Of a DNA stretch of 64,000 nt, positions 31,944 to 38,568 are shown piece after piece (the stretch's first letter is position 1; each line of letters opens with the position of its first letter). Below the pieces are notes generated by a model. The model searched no databases and was not told the origin of the DNA. It was given only the letters and a program-made list of their open reading frames with translations. Source of the stretch: Candidatus Gastranaerophilales bacterium (lineage in GTDB: Bacteria > Cyanobacteriota > Vampirovibrionia > Gastranaerophilales > Gastranaerophilaceae); assembly GCA_944323695.1 (NCBI GenBank), contig CALUTI010000003.1, forward strand, positions 150,863 through 214,862, given 5' to 3'. Both the position numbers and the translations under genes were made by a program.

Positions 31944-32782
31944 TTATTGGAAAGCCTCTTTATGCATTTGTTCAAATCGCCTGCCGCCTTCTTCAATAGG
32001 TTGACAACCTGTATCACTAAATCTAAAATTATTGCCATCAGAGCGTAATGTTAATGCATACAAATCATGTCCCCACTTATTTGGTCCTTTCATGCCGTTT
32101 ATGTCTATCACAGTTATTACACATCCTTGCGTCGAGTTAAAGAAAAATAATATTGTACCGTCAGCAAGATTATATACTGTTTTATTATTCAATATTGTAT
32201 TTGTATTAAAACCGCCGCAATTTCTTGTAGCATAATCCTGCCAGTAATCTTCATCATAATCTTCGTCATCTTTATGCTATTCTTTTATAATATCATCTGC
32301 ACCTCTATATTCAGGTATACAGCCATTTTTAAAGGCATGATCTTTACAAGTTTTTGTTATCTTTAATGACGATAAAAAATATTCGGTTAGTTGTTTACAA
32401 TCAGAAATCTCTGTAATATTACCTGAATCATTTTTATAATAGCATCTGGGCAGATAACCAAATTGACTTTGAGCACTTAATAACGCCTGGCTTAACATTG
32501 CATAACTTCTTTTAAATTGATTTTTAAGTACATTATCTTTGTAGTTACTTATTAATGTAGGTATTGTCATTGCCGCAACAACACCAATAATTCCAAGCGT
32601 TATTAAGACTTCCGCTAAAGTAAACCCTTTTCTTGATTTATAATTCTTCATATTAGAATTATAAGTTAAAATATGTTCTTTGTCAAAACTCTCGTAATCC
32701 CTTGTTATACCCCCAAAACCATTGTCTTTTCTACTTAAATGGGATGCCCCCCCCCGTTCTCAGTTTTTTTCATAATTTCCAT
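31944..32782 (-). pseudogene. Pseudopilin gene with G9 frameshift and in-frame TAG
   Basis: The pilin frame has SRKGFTLAEVLITLGIIG and AAMTIPTLISNYK. It runs to an in-frame TAG at 32279-32277, and continues in the same frame through a Cys-containing tail (RNCGGF, DINGMKGPNKWGHDLYAL) to 31944. The likely start (ATG 32782-32780, behind AAAGGAGAAGCT) reads MEIMKKTEN, meets a G9 tract (32755-32747) and stops at TAA. Ten G would place it in the pilin frame. A later ATG (32651) opens MKNYKSRKGF but has no ribosome site. Two defects favour a pseudogene; recoding or phase variation is the alternative. Confidence 0.6.
32747..32755 (-). other. G9 homopolymer near the second pseudopilin start
   Basis: Nine G (minus strand) follow MEIMKKTEN, at the same position and one base short of frame, as in the gene at 16336-17201. 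In the shifted frame both leaders read GGGAS then a short run ending GFG. Confidence 0.85.
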
Positions 32783-32833
32783 AGCTTCTCCTTTTTATAT
32801 AATTATATTAGCATATTTTTATATTTTTGCCAA

Positions 32834-32866
32834 ATAAAAACAAAAGGCGGTGGAGGGCACCGCCTA
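32834..32866 (-). terminator. Terminator of the GGDEF gene
   Basis: GGCGGTG and CACCGCC pair around a 5-base loop; on the minus strand TTTTGTTTTT follows. Confidence 0.8.
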
Positions 32867-32916
32867 TTAACCAGATATACACTTTCGTGTTCAGAAAGGA
32901 GTTTTTTTAAATTGTC

Positions 32917-33789
32917 CTATTCTCCTAAATTAATCTGTGAGAACTGAACAATTTTGTTTTTACCGCGTTTTTTCGCATTGTACAATGCATGTTCCGCGTA
33001 ACGAATAATTGTATTTGCATCTTCTTCCGCACCTTCAATACAAGGATAAGTTGAAATACCGCCGGAAATTGTAATCGGATGTCTTTCTTCTTCCCCTGCA
33101 GGAATAAATTCCATTCTTTCAATTTCACGTCTGAATCTTTCTGCGAATAAAAATGCGTTGTCTTCTGATGTATTTGGCAAAATCAGCAAGAATTCTTCAT
33201 CGCCGTATCTTGTCAAAATATCTTCTTTTCTTATTAACTGTTTTAACTTATCGGCAATAGAGCGTAAAAGAACATCGCCCCATTCGTAACCGTAAATATC
33301 ATTTACAACTTTGAAAAAGTCTAAGTCAAACAAAAGACATGAAAGACTGTTCCCGTAACGTCTTGCACGGGAAATTTCCTGCTCAAGGCGTTCGTTCAAA
33401 TATTTTCTGTTATGCAAACCTGTTAGTTCATCGGTTGTAGATACAACTTTTAATTTTTCACGTAAATCTCTGATTTTCAAAAGACAATTTGCGCGGATTA
33501 AAAGTTCATCGTTATCAACAGGAGTTTTAATAAAATCAAAAGCAACAGAGCGTACTGTTGTACCTTTGAAAACTTCGCCGATAAATAAAACAGGTACCTT
33601 GAATTTTGTTGTCATTAAAACATCTTTAATATCCGGAACGCTTTCTATAACAAGTATTGCCGGATTTAAAGTTTCATATTCTCTTAATTTTTCAGCATTT
33701 TCAATTCTTACATTGGTATCGTCAATTTTAGCTAACACATCTGCAAGAGCTGAAGAATTTTTGTCTGTATAAACAACAATATTTCTCAT
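32917..33789 (-). CDS. Response-regulator-like GGDEF protein, putative diguanylate cyclase
   Basis: The first 115 residues resemble a degenerate receiver domain (NIVVYTDKNSSALADVL onward, with AFDFIKTPVDNDELL matching the usual KPF/K region). The rest is a GGDEF domain: STTDELTGLHNRKYLNERLE, LLFDLDFFKVVNDIYG, then the signature as RYGDEEFLLILP and finally ALYNAKKRGKNKI. The signature reads G-D-E-E-F instead of GG(D/E)EF, so activity is uncertain. The 290-residue start at 33789 is chosen over an upstream ATG because GAAGGGATT precedes it. It stands alone with its own terminator. Confidence 0.85.
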   Translation of the reverse strand: MRNIVVYTDKNSSALADVLAKIDDTNVRIENAEKLREYETLNPAILVIESVPDIKDVLMTTKFKVPVLFIGEVFKGTTVRSVAFDFIKTPVDNDELLIRANCLLKIRDLREKLKVVSTTDELTGLHNRKYLNERLEQEISRARRYGNSLSCLLFDLDFFKVVNDIYGYEWGDVLLRSIADKLKQLIRKEDILTRYGDEEFLLILPNTSEDNAFLFAERFRREIERMEFIPAGEEERHPITISGGISTYPCIEGAEEDANTIIRYAEHALYNAKKRGKNKIVQFSQINLGE

Positions 33790-33883
33790 TGATAATCCCT
33801 TCTTTACAAAGAGTTTAACATAGCGCTGACAGCAAATCAAAATTGTAACATTTGTTTAACAAACTTTATGCTAAAATCAGGTT

Positions 33884-34393
33884 ATGGAAATCAAAATTCA
33901 ACGTATGCAAAAGTCCGATGTGGACAATGTAATAAATATTGAAGAACGGGCTTACGGCGAACATCACTGGTCTAAAGAGTCTTTTTTAAACGAGCTTTCA
34001 AATGATCTTGCACGTTACTATGCCGCATTTGACACAGACGGAAATCTCGTAGGTTATGCAGGCTGCTGGCAAATTTTGGAAGAAGTCCATATTACAAACA
34101 TTGCGGTTTCTCCTGATTTCAGACGTAAAAAAATAGGCGAAAGACTTTTGAGAAAAATTATTGATGACTGTTATGCAAATAAAGCAAAATATATTACGCT
34201 GGAGGTTCGGGTTTCCAATAATGCGGCAATAAAACTGTATGAAAAATACGGTTTCAAGTCGCTCGGCACAAGAAAAGGCTATTATCAAAATAATAATGAA
34301 GATGCCTTAATAATGTGGACAGAAAACATATTTTACGATAAATTTAAATTGAATTACGAAAAAATATTATCCGGAGAAGAAAATGACAGATGA
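33884..34393 (+). CDS. rimI: Ribosomal protein S18 alanine N-acetyltransferase-like GNAT protein
   Basis: The GNAT fold is clear: IQRMQKSDVDNVINIEERAY at the start, VHITNIAVSPDFRRKKIGERLL (the acetyl-CoA Q/RxxGxG/A loop) in the middle and LEVRVSNNAAIKLYEKYGFK near the end, closely resembling RimI. The 169 residues are slightly longer than E. coli RimI (148), with a C-terminal extension (FYDKFKLNYEKIL). It overlaps the bioY start by 11 bases. GNAT proteins of this type can also act on other N-termini; the substrate is inferred. Confidence 0.85.
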   Translation: MEIKIQRMQKSDVDNVINIEERAYGEHHWSKESFLNELSNDLARYYAAFDTDGNLVGYAGCWQILEEVHITNIAVSPDFRRKKIGERLLRKIIDDCYANKAKYITLEVRVSNNAAIKLYEKYGFKSLGTRKGYYQNNNEDALIMWTENIFYDKFKLNYEKILSGEENDR

Positions 34394-35051
34394 TGAGGCT
34401 ATGGTCCCTCGAATTAAGAGGGTAAGCAAAGAAAAAAAGAAACTTAAAATTCCTGTACTGAATATACTTCTGGTACTTTTCTGTTCTTTTCTTTTAATGG
34501 TATCCACATTTGTACAGCTTAATATAACACATTTTATAATCCCGTTTGATATTTTTTCAAACCATGCATTAACTAAAAAGGATTTTCTATATACGTTTTC
34601 AATAATTCCTCAAATCCCTGCCGTAATGTTTGTTGTAGGGCTTTTAGGCAGAAGACTCGGGATTACAAGTGTTATAATTTATATTTTGACAGGATTATTT
34701 TTATTACCTGTTTTTGCGCTCGGAGGCGGAGTCAGATATATTTTGGAACCGGGTTTTGGGTATATTGCAGCCTATATTCCGGCTGTGTTTTTTGCAGGAA
34801 GCATATTAAAAAGCGGTTTTTCAATTAAAAATATTCTCAAAGCAGCTTTAATAGGAGTTTTAACAATACATTTTATCGGAATAATTTATATGCTATTTAT
34901 CTCCGCAATAAAACATGAAGGCTGGGGCTTTATAAAAGGCTGGATGCTTTCACAAAGTTTATTAAAACTGGCTTATGATTATGTATTAAGTTTAATCGCA
35001 CTGTTTGCAGCCAAATATGTCAACAAATATATTAAATATTTGATAAGCTGA
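34383..35051 (+). CDS. bioY: BioY-family biotin transporter (S component)
   Basis: BioY is the substrate-binding membrane component of an ECF biotin transporter and can work alone in some bacteria. The 222 residues have five or six hydrophobic segments. The family region LLGRRLGITSVIIYILTGLF, then LPVFALGGGVRYILEPGFGY, is characteristic. The N-terminal 25 residues are charged and cytoplasmic. The gene overlaps rimI. Biotin synthase is present at 60422, so the organism may combine import and last-step synthesis. No BirA site was identified upstream. Its end overlaps the convergent ligase gene by 20 bases. Confidence 0.85.
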   Translation: MTDDEAMVPRIKRVSKEKKKLKIPVLNILLVLFCSFLLMVSTFVQLNITHFIIPFDIFSNHALTKKDFLYTFSIIPQIPAVMFVVGLLGRRLGITSVIIYILTGLFLLPVFALGGGVRYILEPGFGYIAAYIPAVFFAGSILKSGFSIKNILKAALIGVLTIHFIGIIYMLFISAIKHEGWGFIKGWMLSQSLLKLAYDYVLSLIALFAAKYVNKYIKYLIS

Positions 35052-36363
35052 GATTATTTAAATATTTAATCAATTTTTTAATATCTTTATTCCACGACCC
35101 GTTCCAGCTTCTAAGGATAATATCTGCAGGGCACAAGCCGTTCAGGGTAAGTTCTTTTATAGGCTCAAGATATTTTTCTTCACCTGTATTCATTTCTATC
35201 AATGATTTTTCGGAGATATAGAGAATTTCTTTTGCAATATCAAGAACCGTATAATTTTTTATACTGCACTGGAGAGCATTTTTAGGAATATTATATCTTA
35301 GCTCCGCAAAATCCATGTGTGAAAAAGGCTTAAACAATTCTTCAATTTCACTCATTGCATATTTGTTATACAAAATACTTTTATAAATAGCCAGAACCGA
35401 ATAAGGCATACTTGTACAATCATGATTTCGTATTTCTATAAAATTACGCAGTCTGACTTCAGGAAAATAAAGATTTGCATGAAGTTTGTAATCTTCTAAC
35501 GTAGCTTCAAAACCTTCAAACCCTTTTTCCATGTAATCTTCAAAATTCATTCTGCCGTTAATTTCCAGAGGATTACGTCCCTTATTCAAAAATATAACCG
35601 GAGACTGCATAACTTTATTTATATATTCATCAAAAGAAAACTCCTCATCCAAATTGCATGCATATCCGCAGCGTTCATTATCGGTATTAAGCCAGCTAAG
35701 GCTTCTAAAACTTTTGTATCCGGTTTCAACCCCGCCACGTATCGGAGAATTTGCAAACATTGCAGTCATAAAAGGCACCATTTTGTTTGCTATCTTGAAT
35801 TTTCTGACTGCATCTTCTTCATCAGTAAAATCAAAACAGCCCTGCACGCCCGCAGTTTCTCTCATCATGACATCTGACAAAATTCCCCATAAATATCTTG
35901 CCATAATCTTATAACGCTTTTTCGGAATAATATTGATATTTTTATGTGTAGTTAACGGAGATACACCATATTCCAAAAGGTTTATGTTCAACTTATCTAA
36001 AATCGGAAGAATTTTTTTGTTTAATGATTTAATCTTTTTTTCAAGATCAAAGATTGTTTTTTCAGGTTTTATACTTAATTCTACCTGACATCCGGGTTCA
36101 AGTGTAATTGTATCGTGATTTTGCTTTAAACCGATTATATTAAAATCATCAGTTATGTAATCCCAGTTTTCTTCTTTTGCAAACTGCCGCAAAAAATTAC
36201 ATATCCCGTTTTCATAACCAATAGTCTTAAAAGAAGTAGCAGAAATCGGTAATCGTTCATATTCCATTCCGACAGTAAAGTCTTGAGGTTTTTTATAACC
36301 TCTTTTGTATAATCTTAAAATATCTTCCTTTTCTAATTTTTCTTTAACTTTTGCGTTTAACAT
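35032..36363 (-). CDS. gshA: Glutamate--cysteine ligase, GCS2 family
   Basis: The GCS2 (plant/proteobacterial-type) ligase joins glutamate and cysteine. In the 443 residues, VGMEYERLPI, CQVELSIKPEKTIFDLEKKI, MARYLWGILSDVMMRETAGV, GCFDFTDEEDAVRKFKIAN and FPEVRLRNFIEIRNHDC match the active-site blocks of the family. Cyanobacterial and Actinobacterial relatives exist. No glutathione synthetase gene is visible nearby, so the product might be used as gamma-glutamylcysteine. It is a single gene, convergent with bioY and divergent from rsmA. Confidence 0.85.
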   Translation of the reverse strand: MLNAKVKEKLEKEDILRLYKRGYKKPQDFTVGMEYERLPISATSFKTIGYENGICNFLRQFAKEENWDYITDDFNIIGLKQNHDTITLEPGCQVELSIKPEKTIFDLEKKIKSLNKKILPILDKLNINLLEYGVSPLTTHKNINIIPKKRYKIMARYLWGILSDVMMRETAGVQGCFDFTDEEDAVRKFKIANKMVPFMTAMFANSPIRGGVETGYKSFRSLSWLNTDNERCGYACNLDEEFSFDEYINKVMQSPVIFLNKGRNPLEINGRMNFEDYMEKGFEGFEATLEDYKLHANLYFPEVRLRNFIEIRNHDCTSMPYSVLAIYKSILYNKYAMSEIEELFKPFSHMDFAELRYNIPKNALQCSIKNYTVLDIAKEILYISEKSLIEMNTGEEKYLEPIKELTLNGLCPADIILRSWNGSWNKDIKKLIKYLNNLSLSNI

Positions 36364-36455
36364 ATACCCTCTTTGAATTAATTATAACACTATCAAAACT
36401 AGCAGAGAAATTTTTTTAAAACATTTACCTGTGTGTGGTATTATTATTTAGTAAT

Positions 36456-37295
36456 ATGAACTACTTCGAAAGAGCAAAATTTTTCAGAACAAAAAAACGA
36501 CTCGGACAAAATTTCCTTATTAATGGCGAAATTATTCGGGAAATAATTGACAATGCAAATATTTCTCCAGATGATACCATTGTTGAAATCGGTCCCGGCG
36601 TCGGGTTTGTAACCGAACAGCTTGTAAAATATGCAAAACAGGTTATCGCAATTGAATTGGATGAAGAAGCAATTAAGGAGCTTGAAAAACTTAAGGCACC
36701 GAACCTTAAAATTATCCATGCCGATATTTTAAAAACAGATTTGTCAACTTTAAGTGAAGGTAAAATCAAAGTGGTTGCAAATATTCCTTATTATATAACC
36801 AGCCCGATAATTGCACACTTGCTTGGTGAAGTTGATGATTTAGACAATAAAAACCGTAACAAAATTACCGAAATAATCCTGATGGTTCAGGAAGAAGTTG
36901 CAAGGAGAATGGTTGCCGATGAAAATTCACCGGCAAAACAATACGGACTTTTGACAATACTTTCACAATTCTGGGCAGATGTTGAAATATTTAAACTCGT
37001 CGGCAGAAAATCCTTCTACCCCGCACCGAAAGTTAATTCAGCTCTTGTAAAACTTCTGGTTAAAGATAAACCTAAACTGGAATTATCCGATTACAAACAT
37101 TTTAGAAAAACAGTAAAAGCAGCATTTTCACAAAGACGCAAAAATATTAAAAATTGTCTTTTAAACGGCGGATTTTCACGCGAAGCTATAACATCCGCAC
37201 TTGCGAAACTGGGAATTGATGAAAATACCCGCGGAGAAAAACTCTCAATTGAAATGTTCGGAAAATTGTCGGAGGCACTCCGTGAAACAAATTAA
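36456..37295 (+). CDS. rsmA: 16S rRNA dimethyladenosine transferase
   Basis: RsmA (KsgA) dimethylates A1518 and A1519 of 16S rRNA. The 279-residue protein starts MNYFERAKFFRTKKRLGQNF with the family RLGQNFL motif, then VEIGPGVGFVTEQLVKYAKQ (SAM site) and VANIPYYITSPI (NxPY catalytic motif). The C-terminal KSFYPAPKVNSALVKL and AFSQRRKNIKNCL complete it. I use the ATG at 36456; seven codons upstream are open but have no family match. Its end overlaps ispE by 14 bases, a pairing often seen in bacteria. Confidence 0.94.
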   Translation: MNYFERAKFFRTKKRLGQNFLINGEIIREIIDNANISPDDTIVEIGPGVGFVTEQLVKYAKQVIAIELDEEAIKELEKLKAPNLKIIHADILKTDLSTLSEGKIKVVANIPYYITSPIIAHLLGEVDDLDNKNRNKITEIILMVQEEVARRMVADENSPAKQYGLLTILSQFWADVEIFKLVGRKSFYPAPKVNSALVKLLVKDKPKLELSDYKHFRKTVKAAFSQRRKNIKNCLLNGGFSREAITSALAKLGIDENTRGEKLSIEMFGKLSEALRETN

Positions 37296-38535
37296 AATTC
37301 AATGTCCCGCAAAAATTAATTTAACCCTAAAAGTCACAGGCAAACGCGAAGACGGATACCATAATATCGACAGCATTATGCAGACAATCAATTTGTTTGA
37401 TTATCTTACAATTTCTGTTGAAAAAAGCGATACAACAGAAATTATCTTAAGCGGCACAAGTGATGAAATCCCTTATAATGAAAAAAACCTTGTATATAAA
37501 GCATGCCTGCTTTTTTTAGAAAAAACTAACATGCCGGCGCACAAAATAAAAGTATTTATAGAAAAAAACATTCCGATAGCCGCAGGATTAGCAGGAGGGA
37601 GTACAGACGCCGCAGGAATGATTTACGGATTAAACAAATTATTTGATGAACCGTTAAGCCGCAAAGAATTACACGAACTTTGCGCAAAATTAGGTTCAGA
37701 TCTGAACTTATGTCTTGAAGGCGGCAGACAACAAACCTCCGGCAGAGGTGAAATTTTAGAAGCATTACCCTTTGAGGAATTTGACGTCTCTTTGATTAAG
37801 CCAATAAACCTCGGCATCAGTGCTAAAGAAGCCTATACAAAATTCTCTGAAAAAATAAAAACTTATCCGTCTTTTGCCGAAATGGATATAGCAGATATGC
37901 CCCCCACCCTAGCCCTCCCCCTCAAGGAGGGAGGGAAAAAATACACCCATAAATACAGCGAATTCGCAAAAGAAAAATCAATAGAACTTCGTAAAAATAT
38001 GACCGATACTGAAAAAAGATTATGGCAATATATACGAAAAGAACAAATAAACGGTTTAAAATTCAGAAGACAGCAGCCAATAGGACCTTATATAGCAGAT
38101 TTTACCTGTCAATCCAAACGATTAATAATTGAAATTGATGGCGGTCAACATAATGAAAGCAAAAATATTGAATATTATGAAAAAAGAACTGAATATTTAC
38201 AAAAAACGGGTTATACTGTTTTAAGATTTTGGAATAACGAAATATCCCAAAATATAGAAGGTGTTATTGAAAAAATTATTGAGACTGCAAATTCCCTCCC
38301 CACCAGAGGGGGAGGGTTAGGGTGGGGGGCAAGAGATACCTTCCAAAATGATCTGGAATGGGCAGTAATTGATGATTATAAACAATTACAACAGATTAAA
38401 AAACTTTACCCTGACTCTGTAATGTCAGGTTCCGGCTCAACATATTTCGGAATAAATATGACTTTCTCTCCTCAAGAAGGCTTTTGGATAAAAAACAACT
38501 TGAAATCCATTCCTTATGGTGTAAAAGAAGTCTAA
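37282..38535 (+). CDS. ispE: 4-diphosphocytidyl-2-C-methyl-D-erythritol kinase with in-frame DUF559 insertion
   Basis: IspE is the GHMP kinase of the MEP pathway. From GTG 37282 (behind GGAGG) the reading gives CPAKINLTLKV, the GHMP motif PIAAGLAGGSTDAAGM and the C-terminal PDSVMSGSGSTYFGI. Total length is 417 residues, against about 280 for the family. The excess is residues 206-349, encoded by a 432-bp element with 39-bp imperfect inverted ends. That insertion holds a DUF559 domain (ADFTCQSKRLIIEIDGGQHN), a restriction-nuclease-like fold. Removing it leaves 273 residues, the normal size. Whether the product is cleaved, tolerated or inactive is unknown. Confidence 0.88.
   Translation: MKQIKIQCPAKINLTLKVTGKREDGYHNIDSIMQTINLFDYLTISVEKSDTTEIILSGTSDEIPYNEKNLVYKACLLFLEKTNMPAHKIKVFIEKNIPIAAGLAGGSTDAAGMIYGLNKLFDEPLSRKELHELCAKLGSDLNLCLEGGRQQTSGRGEILEALPFEEFDVSLIKPINLGISAKEAYTKFSEKIKTYPSFAEMDIADMPPTLALPLKEGGKKYTHKYSEFAKEKSIELRKNMTDTEKRLWQYIRKEQINGLKFRRQQPIGPYIADFTCQSKRLIIEIDGGQHNESKNIEYYEKRTEYLQKTGYTVLRFWNNEISQNIEGVIEKIIETANSLPTRGGGLGWGARDTFQNDLEWAVIDDYKQLQQIKKLYPDSVMSGSGSTYFGINMTFSPQEGFWIKNNLKSIPYGVKEV
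37899..38330 (+). mobile_element. 432-bp inverted-repeat element carrying a DUF559 domain, inserted in frame in ispE
   Basis: The left end (37899-37937, starting GCCCCCCACCCTAG) and right end (38292-38330, ending AGGGTGGGGGGC) are inverted copies agreeing at 34 of 39 positions. The element length is exactly 144 codons and contains no stop in the ispE frame. The inside encodes a protein with KNMTDTEKRLWQYIRKEQ, GLKFRRQQPIGPYIADF and LRFWNNEI, the DUF559 (PD-(D/E)XK nuclease-like) pattern. No target duplication is evident. Confidence 0.8.
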
Positions 38536-38565
38536 AAAAAACCTCCCCGAAGGGAGGTTTTTTAT
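38534..38565. terminator. Bidirectional terminator between ispE and the LysM protein gene
   Basis: AAAAAAACCTCCC and GGGAGGTTTTTT form a tight hairpin, with A/T runs on both sides allowing function on both strands. Confidence 0.85.
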
Positions 38566-38568
38566 AAA

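Noticed and set aside
32702..32947. An 81-codon frame covering the G9 tract on the plus strand
   Set aside because: It is the complement of the pseudopilin leader and a terminator, with no start signal.
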